A DNA stretch of 64,000 nucleotides from Terriglobia bacterium (GCA_020073665.1 JAIQEU010000004.1:124001-188000); one strand, 5' to 3'; counted from the stretch's first letter, positions 9,771-19,692 are shown. Notes: generated by a model from the sequence alone, not told the origin. Program-made: numbers and translations.

Positions 9771-10637
9771 ATGCGAGTCACGATTTTCGGCGCGGCCGGA
9801 TTGCTGGGCAACGCGCTGATGCGCGAATGGACGGGCGATGAAGTCACGGGAGTGGATATCGCCGATGGAGACATCCGCGATTCCCAGCAAGTGTCCTCCA
9901 TGGTGAACCGGTACCGGCCCGAGTGGATCGTGCTCGCCGCAGCCTACACCGACGTAGACGCCTGCGAGATTAACCGCAAGCTGGCTTTCGAAGTGAACTG
10001 CGGGGCCGCTGTCAACGTGGCCCAAGCGGCAAAGCAGACCGGGTCGCGACTGATTTTCCTCAGCACCGATTACGTTTTCAACGGATCTAGCTCGACCCCG
10101 TATGAAGTGGATGCCCCACGCGGGCCCCGTAGCGCCTACGGCGAGTCCAAGGCCGAGGCGGAAATCCAACTGCTTCAGATCTTGCCCGAGTGCTGCATCG
10201 TCCGGACGTCGTGGCTGTTCGGAGTTCGCGGAAAGTCGTTTCCAGACACTATCCTGAAGCTGGCCGCGACTCGAGCGGAGATCGATGTGGTCGACGACCA
10301 GCGAGGCTCGCCCACCTACGCGCCGGATCTGGCGCGCACCATCATTCAGCTTTGCCGCGCCGGCGCCAGCGGCATCGTACACGTGACTAATCGCGGCGAG
10401 TGTACCTGGTTTGAATTTGCTCGCGAGATTGTCCGCGCTGCCGGTCTAAATACGACAGTGCGCCCAACCACCAGCGACAAATTCGTGCGACCTGCCGAGC
10501 GGCCCAAGTATTCGGTGCTGTCTCCGAAAAGCCTGGAGAAATTCGGCATTACCATGCCCAGCTGGCAAGATGCCCTTCGCCGCTACCTGGCGGAGCGGAA
10601 TTCGGAAAACAGAGTTGAGTCCGGGCCTAGAAACTGA
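9771..10637 (+). CDS. rfbD: dTDP-4-dehydrorhamnose reductase
   Basis: Last step: NAD(P)H reduction to dTDP-L-rhamnose. 288 residues. Rossmann motif GAAGLLGNAL at the N-terminus, AAAYTDVDACE, LSTDYVFNG, and the catalytic YGESKAEAE (Tyr-x3-Lys). ATG 9771 is chosen because RfbD proteins start a few residues before the glycine-rich loop. It lies 25 bases after rfbC. Its last 11 bases overlap the end of the convergent receptor gene. Confidence 0.95.
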   Translation: MRVTIFGAAGLLGNALMREWTGDEVTGVDIADGDIRDSQQVSSMVNRYRPEWIVLAAAYTDVDACEINRKLAFEVNCGAAVNVAQAAKQTGSRLIFLSTDYVFNGSSSTPYEVDAPRGPRSAYGESKAEAEIQLLQILPECCIVRTSWLFGVRGKSFPDTILKLAATRAEIDVVDDQRGSPTYAPDLARTIIQLCRAGASGIVHVTNRGECTWFEFAREIVRAAGLNTTVRPTTSDKFVRPAERPKYSVLSPKSLEKFGITMPSWQDALRRYLAERNSENRVESGPRN

Positions 10638-13600
10638 CCCGCAGCGAGAGTTGAATGATGCGCGGCGGGAACGTGTTTAGCAACATTCCGAAGGTGGGAC
10701 TGCCCGGATTGGTATCGGGGTTGAGGAACTCGGTGTGGTTCAGCAGGTTGAAAAAATCCGCCCGGACTTCCAACTGGGCTTTATCGGACAGCGGCGTGCT
10801 CTTGGCGAAGGCCAGATTGAGGTTGACCAGACCGGGGCCGCGGAAGGAGTTGCGCGGCAGAGTGCCATAGGTGCGCACCGAGGGGTTAGCAACCGCCTGG
10901 CTGTCGCTGGGAAAGATGCCTGGTCCAGGCGTACAAGTCGGATCGCTCGGATCACATTGCACGGTTGAGAAGCTGTTAGGATTGAACCAATAGTTGCCGG
11001 TATGGTTATTGAAGGTCCGCACCGAGTGCGGATCAAAGAGTTGAACCGGTGCCACCAAGTTCGCGCGAACCAGGCCACTGTCTCCCGCAGCCGACGGTCC
11101 GGGACTATGAATGAAATCAAAGGCGCTCGGCAGGTTGGCGTAGACATCGAGGGGAAAGCCGGTGCGCCAGACCAGGATCGGAAACACTTTCCAACCCCCG
11201 GTAAGGCGCTTGGGGCCGGAACTCCACGCCCGATCGAAAGGCAACTCCCACCCACCACTCAACACGACCCGCTGTTGCATGTCCATGTCGGCGGAAGCGT
11301 GGAACCGATCGGGCTGGTAAGCGGGCACCGTATTGTTCCGGTTGGGGAAACCAGAGGCGTTATCGATGTTGTGGGAATAGGTGTAGGCCAGGGTGAAGTA
11401 AGAGCGGCCAAAGAGCCCATCCCCCGAAAGTTGCTTCTGCAGGCTGAGGAGCAAGCCGTTATAGCTGGCACTGGCTGCATTGCGGAATTCCGGAAGTGCG
11501 CCATAGCACACGAAGGTCGCGTTGACACCGCAGTTGGCAACGGGGGATGTGAGGTTGAGCACTCGGTTGGTGGTACCGAGCACGAAGGGGTTCACATCTA
11601 CCAGGGCGGTCAGCCGGTGTGAGCTGCTGCCGACATAACTGGCCTCAACCACGGTGTTAGCCGCCACCTCTCGCTGCAGCGTCAAATGATACTGGTAGGT
11701 ATAGGGCGTTCGCAGATGAGGGTCGACTACGAACGTGCTGCCCGAGGATCCGATGGGGAGGAAACCCTCGGCCGCAAAGTCGAGGTTGTGGGAAATCTGA
11801 TGCGACGGAAACGGATCCGGCGCTCCCACCGCCGCAAAGGGCTGAGTCAAGTAGTTCACCTCGCTGGTGGGATTGCCAGGAAGCGGCGGGAATTGGAAAC
11901 CCGCGCTGGCGTAGAAAGGCGGGTCGCCATTGAACTGCAGATTGTCTTCCGCTTTCAGAATGTCGTAAAAAACGCCGAACGCACCGCGCAGGCTGGTCTT
12001 TCCATCGCCGCGCGGGTCCCAGGCAAAACCGAGACGTGGCGCCCAGTCATTCCGGTCGGGGAAGTTGACCCCGTGCGGCGCTCCTGCGTCCCCGGGAAAG
12101 ATCATCCCCGGCGGAGCGTTGGGGAATATGGTCGACTGCTGCCCGGGCACGATGGAGAACGTGCGGCCCAGCGTGTCGGACTTGGGGGTGCTGTATTCAT
12201 AGCGCAGCCCCAAGGTGAGGGTCAGGTTCTTGCGGATCCGCCATTCGTCCTGCCCGAAGCCGTACATGAACTTGCTGCGGATGTTGGACGGCGCCGCCGC
12301 CAGTTGCGTGAACTGCAATGGGAGGCCAAGCAGAAAGTCCGCGAACGAGTTCTGGGAGCCGAGTGGCGTGGGGAAGAAAATGTACTGCCCGTTCACCACG
12401 AAAGCAAAGAAGGTATTGTTCTGGAAAGCTGAGAAACCACCCCCGAATTTCCAGCTATGTTTCCCTCGATTCCAAGTCAGGGAGTCGGAGTAGGAAAAAA
12501 TATTGTCAGTGAGAGTCTGCGGCCCGATGGTACTGAAGCCGAGCTGCAGGTTTTCGTCGAAAAAGACCAGATTTGTAGGGCCGGTGGGAAGATCGGGCGT
12601 AATCCCGATGCCGAGGTCCGCGGGTTTCGCCAGGTTCCGCGCCGGTTTCTCCGCCATGTTGTAGGTACGCTCCATGGTCACCCGCAGCTCGTTCAGAAGA
12701 TTCGACGAGAAGATGTGGGTGTAGGCAACGTTGAAGAAATAGTCATGACTGTCGGACGTGGTCGGAAATCCCAAAACATTGGAGGAGGTGTTGAAGGGCT
12801 CGTATGTATAGAATCGATCCCACCCCAAGGTGACTGCCAGCTTGTTTTCCGCATTCAGATCGAAATCGAACTTGCCGGTCAGCTCGTCGCTGTTGAAAGT
12901 GAACCGTCCTTGTGAGGTGAGTAGGCCGATGGGTGAAGTGGGAATCAGGCCTCCGGAGATGTAGTTCTGGGCCACGCTGTTGATCTGGCTGGGTGCGATG
13001 ATGGCTTGCGCCGCCAAAGTCGGGTCGGGCTGGAAAAAGGGATGCGACTGCAGAAACGAGGCCACGTTCGGATCGGCCGCGCCGTTGGGGCCGGAATGTG
13101 AGAAATCTCCGCCGAGTTCTTCTGCGGTGAATGTCGGGATGCCGGGAAACACCTGGTCTTGAGTCTGTCGCTGCCCCTGATAACCCACAAAGAAGAAATA
13201 GCGATCTTTGCCGTCGATGACGTGCGGAATGGTGAGTGGCCCGCCCAGGGTGCCGCCAAACTGGTTGCGCTTCAGAACGTCGCGGGGCAACCCGCCGTTC
13301 TTGTTGGCGAAACTGTTGGCGTCGAGAGCATCGTTGCGCAAGAAGTCGAAGACGCTGCCGTGCAGCTTATTGGTGCCGGACTGGGTTGCAACCGTGATCA
13401 CCCCGCCGGCGTTGCGTCCAAACTCCGCTGGGTAGTTGCTGGTCATGATGCGAAACTCGGAAACCATATCGGGATTGGGAGTGTAAATCGCCCGATTGTC
13501 AATCAAGTCGTTATTCAAGCCGCCGTCAAGCAGATAGGTGACCGAATCACCGCGGTTGCCGGTGACGCTAAACGTACCGCCGCCACGGAAGTCCTCGTCT

Positions 13601-14100
13601 GTCGGCGTCACCCCGGGCTGCAGCACCGCCAAGTCGCGGATGTTGCGCCCGTTCAGGGGAGCGTTGCGAACAACGTCGGCGGTGACCACCTGGCCCAACG
13701 TGGGGCTGACCGTCTCCACCTGCTGGGCTTTTCCCGAAACCTGGATTTGAACGGGAGTGGCGCTCACCTGCAGCCGGAGATTCAGGCCGAGCACGTCGCC
13801 GACGTGGAGAACAACGTTTTCAATCTCGGCAATCGCGAACCCATCCTTCTGGGCAGTGACCAGGTAGCGTCCGGGCTGAAGCAGAGGGACTGAGTAGTAA
13901 CCGCTCTCGTTGGTGATGGTGCTGCGCTTGAGCCCCTGGTCCAGATTGAGGAGAGTGAGGTGGACACCCGGCACCACGCCGCCGTTCTGGTCGAAAACCG
14001 CGCCTACCACGGTTGCGCGCTGGGCATTTGCCAGACCGCACATCGCGAGCAACAAGGCTCCCAGGAGAAACTGCCTGCGGACTCGGATCAATAGACTCAC
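10627..14100 (-). CDS. TonB-dependent receptor with carboxypeptidase-regulatory-like domain (Oar-type)
   Basis: A 1157-residue outer-membrane protein of the large acidobacterial Oar/TonB-dependent receptor class. A signal peptide ends at GLANAQ (about residue 26). Residues about 28-105 form a CarboxypepD_reg-like beta-sandwich (GAVFDQNGGVVPGVHLTL, NESGYYSVPLLQPGRY). A plug domain follows (VVTADVVRNAPLNGRNIRDL, YLLDGGLNNDL), then the beta-barrel, ending in the aromatic C-terminus SLRVSF. The start codon is GTG; an in-frame TTG three codons later is possible, and no other start precedes the signal peptide. The sigma and anti-sigma genes lie upstream on the same strand and may control it. The ligand is unknown. 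Confidence 0.9.
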   Translation of the reverse strand: MSLLIRVRRQFLLGALLLAMCGLANAQRATVVGAVFDQNGGVVPGVHLTLLNLDQGLKRSTITNESGYYSVPLLQPGRYLVTAQKDGFAIAEIENVVLHVGDVLGLNLRLQVSATPVQIQVSGKAQQVETVSPTLGQVVTADVVRNAPLNGRNIRDLAVLQPGVTPTDEDFRGGGTFSVTGNRGDSVTYLLDGGLNNDLIDNRAIYTPNPDMVSEFRIMTSNYPAEFGRNAGGVITVATQSGTNKLHGSVFDFLRNDALDANSFANKNGGLPRDVLKRNQFGGTLGGPLTIPHVIDGKDRYFFFVGYQGQRQTQDQVFPGIPTFTAEELGGDFSHSGPNGAADPNVASFLQSHPFFQPDPTLAAQAIIAPSQINSVAQNYISGGLIPTSPIGLLTSQGRFTFNSDELTGKFDFDLNAENKLAVTLGWDRFYTYEPFNTSSNVLGFPTTSDSHDYFFNVAYTHIFSSNLLNELRVTMERTYNMAEKPARNLAKPADLGIGITPDLPTGPTNLVFFDENLQLGFSTIGPQTLTDNIFSYSDSLTWNRGKHSWKFGGGFSAFQNNTFFAFVVNGQYIFFPTPLGSQNSFADFLLGLPLQFTQLAAAPSNIRSKFMYGFGQDEWRIRKNLTLTLGLRYEYSTPKSDTLGRTFSIVPGQQSTIFPNAPPGMIFPGDAGAPHGVNFPDRNDWAPRLGFAWDPRGDGKTSLRGAFGVFYDILKAEDNLQFNGDPPFYASAGFQFPPLPGNPTSEVNYLTQPFAAVGAPDPFPSHQISHNLDFAAEGFLPIGSSGSTFVVDPHLRTPYTYQYHLTLQREVAANTVVEASYVGSSSHRLTALVDVNPFVLGTTNRVLNLTSPVANCGVNATFVCYGALPEFRNAASASYNGLLLSLQKQLSGDGLFGRSYFTLAYTYSHNIDNASGFPNRNNTVPAYQPDRFHASADMDMQQRVVLSGGWELPFDRAWSSGPKRLTGGWKVFPILVWRTGFPLDVYANLPSAFDFIHSPGPSAAGDSGLVRANLVAPVQLFDPHSVRTFNNHTGNYWFNPNSFSTVQCDPSDPTCTPGPGIFPSDSQAVANPSVRTYGTLPRNSFRGPGLVNLNLAFAKSTPLSDKAQLEVRADFFNLLNHTEFLNPDTNPGSPTFGMLLNTFPPRIIQLSLRVSF

Positions 14101-14230
14101 TCGACGGCGGTGTCATGCGCTCTATCAGAGGAGGAGCGCCCAAGGTCAGCAAGAATACCACGCGCACATCTACATTTTCTCGGGGTTATGTGCGAGAGCA
14201 ATGGCCCGACGCTGGGTTGTGGAGGGCCGG

Positions 14231-16156
14231 TCAAACACCCATGCGATGGAGAACGGAAAGCAGTCGGGACAGGCCTTCACCTGTCTCCAGCGGCTGCGCC
14301 GAAGTGGTGAAAAGCGAGCGGACCAGGTCGTTCTGTTCCTGCGCCAGGCGCAACAGGGTGTCGCTGTCTTGCCGGCCGTTGCCGACTTCGGAAGCGCTCG
14401 CCACCAGATCACTGCCGGCAATCCGGGAGAGCATTTCAGCCTGGCGCTGAGCCAAGGTCGAAATCCAGCGGCGGTGGTCCTGGCGTATCTGTTCGATCTT
14501 CTGGAGAGCTGGGGCAGGCAATGCGGCGGTCCGTGGAGGAGAGAATTCCCGGTCCAGTTTCTTCAACGCCCAGGCGTGCAGGAAGGTCTGCCGGGCCAGT
14601 GTGACCACCTCATTGGAGAATATGACCACCTGCTTGTTGGTGTCGTCGGCAGAAGTCCCAGGCTGCGAAAACTGCTGGTACAGACGGTCATACAGCGGCA
14701 TCTTGGCGCTGGAGAGGTCGGCCAGGGTCGCGGTGGTGCTGGGCCCGCCGCTGACCGCGGGCTTTTCGTCAAACTGGTCAGGCGGGTCAAACAGTTCCGA
14801 ACCATTCTTCAGTTCGCGCGGCACGTACACTTCAATCCGCAGACTGCCGGGCACGGTGCGCAACGACTGCCGAATAGCCTCGCGGCGGGCAGCGGTATCC
14901 ACCAACCCTTGCACCAGCAATGAACCGTCCGACATCGGGAACAGGTAGACTTCTTCGCCCAGGCACGCGTCCGCACGGTGTAGAGCTTCAGCGACCGCGA
15001 CTTCCTGTTCCGTGGCGTGAGAATTCAGGTAGGAGAGAGGCGTGGGTCTTTGCGCTGGCGGAGTCGTCGTGGCATACCGGCCAGGCGGGATCGACACATC
15101 CGGTGGAGGCGCCAGGCGAGCCAGTGCGACTGACCGAGGCTCAACCTCGGAGGCGGTGCGGGTGAATCGGTATTCGCGGTCGAAGTTTTCGTGGGCCGCG
15201 ATGATACTGATGCTCTTGGGCGAATAGTCCTGGGAATCCACTCGCAACATGGCCTCGGCTATTCCCGAAGCATGCCCGGTGGCAAACGGGTAGTGCAGTT
15301 CGAAGATGTGCCCGTCTTTTCGGACAGCAGCGTCATGGTTGGCACGGGTCGCGATCAGGCTGCGGAATCCGGCCACCGACACATCCGGAACCCAATGCTG
15401 CTCGGTCAGATATTGCGCCAGCTGAGCGTCTTGCGGGTCATTCGATAAGACCGCGTGCAAAGCTCCCGTCGCCTGCGCGGGAGTGCTAGAACTTTGGCTT
15501 TCCGCGTTCCCTGGAACCGACCGTGCGCTCACGTAAGCGAGCGGGCCGGTGGAATCATGCATTACGGTGAGCGTACCCAGTTGCCGTGCAACCCCGCTCC
15601 GGCGATCGATCCGCTCCACCAGGACCGCCGTGCGAGTAACCTGGCCGGCGCCTGGGGCGTGAGTGGATTCGTAAGTCTCCGCACGCAGCAACACGGTGTC
15701 CGCCGAAACCCGGGTGCTAATCGCATCCGTAAACATCACTACAACCAGGGTCACCGCCAGGACGGTGGCCAGCGCTGCTTTGGGATACTGCAGAACCACG
15801 GAACCAGCACCGGACAGCCGATTGCGCCACACCGCCAAGCCATCTACAAACCGGTCGGCTAGCGAGGCAGCGGCGTCGGATTCGCCGGCGTGCCGCGCCA
15901 GGCGCTGGCGGAACTGTTCAACCCGCGACTCGTCGAACGGGGAGTCTGCTGGCAGCAAGTTCTTGCGAGTCTCAAGAAACCGGTCGATACTGCTTTGCAC
16001 CACGCTCACCCAGCTCCGGCAAGTCCAGCACTTCTCCAGGTGCGCGCGCACCATGTCCAGTTCAGCGCTCGGCAATTCGCCATCCAGATAAGCAATGATC
16101 TGGGCATTGTGCAGGTGCGGAGGGTTGAGCGGGCTCTGGTTATGCGCGGGCTTCAT
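14231..16156 (-). CDS. Large zinc-finger anti-sigma factor with periplasmic BON-like region
   Basis: A 641-residue membrane protein expected to hold the adjacent sigma factor inactive. The N-terminus has the anti-sigma zinc finger H-x3-C-x2-C (HLEKCWTCR) near residues 40-50. A single membrane segment (ATVLAVTLVVVMF) lies near residue 155. The remaining ~480 residues should be periplasmic; one part (GSLLVQGLVDTAARREAI) resembles a BON repeat. Most anti-sigma factors are far shorter. ATG 16156 overlaps the sigma gene end by 17 bases, the usual translational coupling; a start at 16198 would need a longer overlap. Confidence 0.8.
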   Translation of the reverse strand: MKPAHNQSPLNPPHLHNAQIIAYLDGELPSAELDMVRAHLEKCWTCRSWVSVVQSSIDRFLETRKNLLPADSPFDESRVEQFRQRLARHAGESDAAASLADRFVDGLAVWRNRLSGAGSVVLQYPKAALATVLAVTLVVVMFTDAISTRVSADTVLLRAETYESTHAPGAGQVTRTAVLVERIDRRSGVARQLGTLTVMHDSTGPLAYVSARSVPGNAESQSSSTPAQATGALHAVLSNDPQDAQLAQYLTEQHWVPDVSVAGFRSLIATRANHDAAVRKDGHIFELHYPFATGHASGIAEAMLRVDSQDYSPKSISIIAAHENFDREYRFTRTASEVEPRSVALARLAPPPDVSIPPGRYATTTPPAQRPTPLSYLNSHATEQEVAVAEALHRADACLGEEVYLFPMSDGSLLVQGLVDTAARREAIRQSLRTVPGSLRIEVYVPRELKNGSELFDPPDQFDEKPAVSGGPSTTATLADLSSAKMPLYDRLYQQFSQPGTSADDTNKQVVIFSNEVVTLARQTFLHAWALKKLDREFSPPRTAALPAPALQKIEQIRQDHRRWISTLAQRQAEMLSRIAGSDLVASASEVGNGRQDSDTLLRLAQEQNDLVRSLFTTSAQPLETGEGLSRLLSVLHRMGV

Positions 16157-16709
16157 TGCGCACCTCGAATTTCTTAAGCCCGCGGGCCAGGTAAACACTC
16201 ACAGCTTTCTGGCTGATTCCGAGCACATCGCCGATTTCCTGGTAACTGAGGCCTTCGGCCCGCAGCATCAGGCAATGTCTTTCCCTCTGGTTGAGAGCCA
16301 CCAGGGAATTGGCGATGCGTTGCTGAATGATGAGATTGTCTTCGGTGGAACGTACAGTTTCGGCCTGGCTGCGCTCGGAGAGCCATTCCGCGACCGCAAC
16401 CTGGTGGATGCCCTTTCTGCGGATGGCGTCGATGGCGAGGTTGTGGACGACGCGGTACAGCCAGCTGCGCACATTCAGGATCCGGGCCTTGCGCTTTCTC
16501 TGATCGAACAGTTTAAGAAACGCCATCTGGACCAGATCTTCGGCTTCGCCCTTGGAGCCAACGACCTGGCAGGCATACCCGAGCAGAGAGGGACGCATGC
16601 TCGCGTATAACTCCACGATGCTCTCTTCGAGCGGCTGGCTTTTCCGCGGGCTATCCGCGTGTTCAAAGCCGAGCATGTCCGATACGTTTAGAATTCGTTC
16701 CGTGCCCAT
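16140..16709 (-). CDS. ECF-type RNA polymerase sigma factor
   Basis: A 189-residue sigma-70-family protein with only regions 2 and 4. Region 2: AEDLVQMAFLKLF and RSWLYRVVHNLAIDAIRR. Region 4: LNQRERHCLMLRAEGLSYQEIGDVLGIS, the helix-turn-helix for the -35 element. It directs transcription of a regulon likely to include itself, the overlapping anti-sigma gene and possibly the receptor gene downstream. The signal is unknown. Confidence 0.9.
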   Translation of the reverse strand: MGTERILNVSDMLGFEHADSPRKSQPLEESIVELYASMRPSLLGYACQVVGSKGEAEDLVQMAFLKLFDQRKRKARILNVRSWLYRVVHNLAIDAIRRKGIHQVAVAEWLSERSQAETVRSTEDNLIIQQRIANSLVALNQRERHCLMLRAEGLSYQEIGDVLGISQKAVSVYLARGLKKFEVRNEARA

Positions 16710-16916
16710 GTTCGCGCGCTTTTTTGCGGGCTAATCCACCCTACCGGCGCCCACGGACTTGCCGTAGCCTGAGCCCACGCCGGGCAATGCCAGCACTCTG
16801 TATACCATTTGCCGCGCATTTTCAGAGCATCAAAAAGAAATAGTTTCCAACACCTTCTTACTGTTAGTAAATCGCCCTCCACGTCCGTCACAGGTAGATG
16901 AAAACAATTTCACGAC

Positions 16917-17204
16917 ATGTGCAAGCCCGCGGCCAAGCTTGACCAGGGGAATGCGGTGACAGCCTTTATCAAGGAATTGGGAACTCACATTCCGGATGCA
17001 ATCGGCCATGAGGAGTGGCTGCTTAGTGCGCCGGAGCGGACCGTGGTTCAACTGGTGGCCGAAGGGCTGCCCGACCGTGCCATTGCCCAGCGACTCAGGT
17101 TAAGCGAAGGCCAGGTGCGCGAGCAATTGCTGGTGATCTTCCGGAAGCTGGCGGTTGCAGGGCTGCTCGATCAACTTCTTTATGCGGGTGGCAAAACCAT
17201 TTGA
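16917..17204 (+). CDS. Small LuxR-type helix-turn-helix protein
   Basis: A 95-residue protein whose C-terminal half reads as a GerE/LuxR DNA-binding domain: LSAPERTVVQLVAEGLPDRAIAQ, then RLSEGQVREQLLVIFRKL. It has no receiver or sensor domain, so it is a stand-alone DNA-binding protein or the effector half of a split regulator. It is divergent from the sigma factor gene across about 200 bases. The target is unknown. Confidence 0.65.
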   Translation: MCKPAAKLDQGNAVTAFIKELGTHIPDAIGHEEWLLSAPERTVVQLVAEGLPDRAIAQRLRLSEGQVREQLLVIFRKLAVAGLLDQLLYAGGKTI

Positions 17205-17378
17205 CGACGTCGTTGCGGCCAAGCCCTGGGCGGCTGTGTCCGCACAACAGTGTCTCTGCTCCCTGCACGCAACGCGAGTTGGGTGCGGGTCTCACAGAAG
17301 CTCGCTCCACCCCTTGGGGCGGGCTTCTGCCTTCTGTAGCACCACCGGATTCCCGTTTGCCCAAATGGGAGCAACGCC

Positions 17379-17894
17379 ATGCCAATGACCGATCCCCACG
17401 TGCAGCAAGTGATCCGTGCCGCGGAAGAACAACTGCAGCAGTTGATGCGCCAGCGAGCCGATGTGACCAGGCGAATTGGTACGATCAAGCAGACCTTAGC
17501 TGGCCTGGCCAATCTCTTCGGCGACTCGGTGCTGAGCGATGACCTGCTGGAATTTCTCGACCGCAAGAGTGCCGGCCGTCAGCTTGGCTTCACCCGCGCT
17601 TGCCGAGTGGTGCTGATGAACTCGTCCACTCCGCTGGGCGCTCGCCAGATGTGCGATGAACTGCGGCGGCGATTTTCGGAGGTCATCGAACGTCACAAGG
17701 ACCCGCTCGCTTCGGTCACCACGGTGCTGAATCGGCTGACGGAGTATGGCGAAGCCCGCAGCTTCTCGAACGCCCATGGGCGACGGGTTTGGGAGTGGGT
17801 GGCCGACCGACCGGACCACCGGCCGCAAGATGGCTCCCTCGATCTATCGGTGAGAGCGACGACTCCTTCCGAACCAGGCAAGCGAAACCAATAG
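17379..17894 (+). CDS. Hypothetical protein with coiled-coil start and winged-helix-like core
   Basis: A 171-residue protein I do not recognise. The N-terminal ~45 residues are a Gln/Arg-rich amphipathic helix, probably a coiled coil. The middle (FTRACRVVLMNSSTPLGAR, then MCDELRRRF and LASVTTVLNRLTEYGEARS) looks like a winged-helix fold, by analogy with small regulators whose second helix pair reads this way. The C-terminus is polar. GGGAGC stands eight bases before the ATG. The gene is 174 bases downstream of the small LuxR-type gene on the same strand. No function is offered. Confidence 0.6.
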   Translation: MPMTDPHVQQVIRAAEEQLQQLMRQRADVTRRIGTIKQTLAGLANLFGDSVLSDDLLEFLDRKSAGRQLGFTRACRVVLMNSSTPLGARQMCDELRRRFSEVIERHKDPLASVTTVLNRLTEYGEARSFSNAHGRRVWEWVADRPDHRPQDGSLDLSVRATTPSEPGKRNQ

Positions 17895-18024
17895 AACGTC
17901 AGTTTGGTGGGGATACACTCTTTTCAGCTGTCACTCCTGATGGGCTGGCAGTTCCGCTGTCGCCAACGACGCGACCCGGCTTTCGAACTGCCCGCCTCGT
18001 CAGGCAATCCAGAGGCCCCGCAAG

Positions 18025-19692
18025 CTACGTCACCGTAAAGCTGGTTGCGCTCGAAGCCACCCCTCCCGGGGTGGTCACTTGAATCTTTCCAGTTACAGCG
18101 CCGGTAGGAACGGTGGCAGTGATCGTCATATCGGAGTTCACCGTGAACACGGTCGCCTTGACTCCGCCGAACGTCACCTTGGTGGCGCCGGTGAGGCTCA
18201 CTCCGGTAATGGTGACCGAGGTGCCGACAGGACCGCTGGGCGGACTGAAGCTCAGGATCTGGGGTGTGACCAGGAACTTCCGATTGCTCTTCAACGTCGC
18301 TCCGGGCGTGGTCACGGTGACAAATCCGGTAGTGGCGCCAGCTGGAACCGTGGCGGTGAGGTAGGTGTCAGACACGACCGTGAAAGCCGCCGACGTACCA
18401 TTGAACGAGACCTTGGTCGTTCCGGCGAAACCCTGACCCAGGATCTCGGCTGTCTTCCCAACTTTGGCCGTCCATGTCACCAGTCCGGCAAATGGTTTCA
18501 GGCCGGTGTCGAAACTAAAGAAAACGCCGCCGCCCAGAGAATTGCCGGTGGTGTTGCCGTAAAATTTTCCATTCGTGTGCTGTACCATGGGTGTCTGCGG
18601 AGCGAACCCGTTGCAGGTAGGATCACAGAAATTGAGGAGAACGGTCTCAGTACCCGTCGTAGTTGTTTCGTAAAGCGTTCCGAAGTTCTTCGTTCCACCG
18701 TCGAGAGTTCCTCCATACAAGTTGCCGTCGGTTCCCAGGGCCAAGCCAGACAGAGGGAAGGTGCCGTCGGTGGGGTAGCCGGAGAAACTGTGCAACACGA
18801 CATAGGTTTTTCCGTTAGTGGATATCTTGAAGATGGTTCCAAGGTTGTGGGCACCACCTTCGTAGGTTACTCCGTAGAGGAATCCGTCATTGCCCTGCAC
18901 CAGCGGCCCCTTTGGATACGTCCCGTCATTCGGATACCCAGTAAAGTTGTGAAGCACGGTGATCACACCGGCTGGCGTAGCCTTGTAAACGACACCAAGA
19001 TTGCTGCTGCCACCGAACTGGGCGGTTCCGTAGAAGCTTCCATCGGTGCCTTGCACCGGCAAAGCTGGCAGGGCGCCGTCAGTGAAGTTGAAGTCAGTAA
19101 GTGCCGTAAAAGCATTCGAGGAACTAATCTTGAAGAAAGCTCCGTACTGACCGACGTATTGTCCGTAGGACACGCCGTAATGGTTGCCGTCCTGTCCCTG
19201 CAAGATCGCGAAATAGGGGACACTTTCATCAGTTCCGTTGGCGAAGTCCCAGATCTTTGTCAGGGTGCCAGTGGGCGTGATCTTGAAAGCGGTTCCCGCC
19301 GCGTGCGCCCCGCCGATTTGCGTTGTACCCCACAGGTTCCCATCGAATCCGAGCATCACCCCGCCTTGGGGGTCTGCTCCGTCGACACAGCCAGCCACGG
19401 GACAGAAGCTATAGATAATGGTCATTTGCCCGCCGGTGGTCATCTTGAACACGCTTCCCTGGTTGTTGGTTCCATCGTAGGCATCGGTGGTATAGAAAGC
19501 ACCGTCCTGTCCCTGCGACATTACATCCGGCGACAAAATGCCAGTGTTGCCGCCACTGGTCTGCGGGTACGTGAAAAGCACGGTGTAGGTTTGTGCGCTT
19601 GCGGCGGTCGCGCCGCCCACGAGCGCCACGGCCACCAGCATCGCAACGATTTCCCGCTTGAAGACTGATCCCAAGGCGCTGCTGACTTTCAT
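18025..19692 (-). CDS. Secreted GloVer-repeat protein with two C-terminal TIG/IPT domains
   Basis: A 555-residue exported protein. A signal peptide ends at ATAASAQ. About eight repeats of ~40 residues follow with the GloVer pattern (TIGR03803 type), for example GNLYGGTLDGGTKNFGTLYE and GFLYGVTYEGGAHNLGTIFK, predicted as a beta-propeller. Residues about 400-555 hold two TIG/IPT Ig-like domains (LSFSPPSGPVGTSVTITG in the second). ATG 19692 is chosen over longer starts because AGGAGG is seven bases upstream and a clean signal peptide begins there. It is divergent from the ECF sigma gene. The role is unknown; such proteins are numerous in acidobacteria. Confidence 0.85.
   Translation of the reverse strand: MKVSSALGSVFKREIVAMLVAVALVGGATAASAQTYTVLFTYPQTSGGNTGILSPDVMSQGQDGAFYTTDAYDGTNNQGSVFKMTTGGQMTIIYSFCPVAGCVDGADPQGGVMLGFDGNLWGTTQIGGAHAAGTAFKITPTGTLTKIWDFANGTDESVPYFAILQGQDGNHYGVSYGQYVGQYGAFFKISSSNAFTALTDFNFTDGALPALPVQGTDGSFYGTAQFGGSSNLGVVYKATPAGVITVLHNFTGYPNDGTYPKGPLVQGNDGFLYGVTYEGGAHNLGTIFKISTNGKTYVVLHSFSGYPTDGTFPLSGLALGTDGNLYGGTLDGGTKNFGTLYETTTTGTETVLLNFCDPTCNGFAPQTPMVQHTNGKFYGNTTGNSLGGGVFFSFDTGLKPFAGLVTWTAKVGKTAEILGQGFAGTTKVSFNGTSAAFTVVSDTYLTATVPAGATTGFVTVTTPGATLKSNRKFLVTPQILSFSPPSGPVGTSVTITGVSLTGATKVTFGGVKATVFTVNSDMTITATVPTGAVTGKIQVTTPGGVASSATSFTVT

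Noticed and set aside
9291-10382. 363-codon minus-strand frame over rfbC/rfbD
   Set aside because: Antisense of two clear rhamnose genes; composition typical of GC-rich shadows.
11686-12432. 248-codon plus-strand frame inside the TonB-dependent receptor
   Set aside because: Antisense shadow; the receptor frame is continuous and motif-rich.
18079-19668. 529-codon plus-strand frame opposite the GloVer gene
   Set aside because: Antisense shadow of a strong minus-strand gene with signal peptide and repeat motifs; no domain in the frame.
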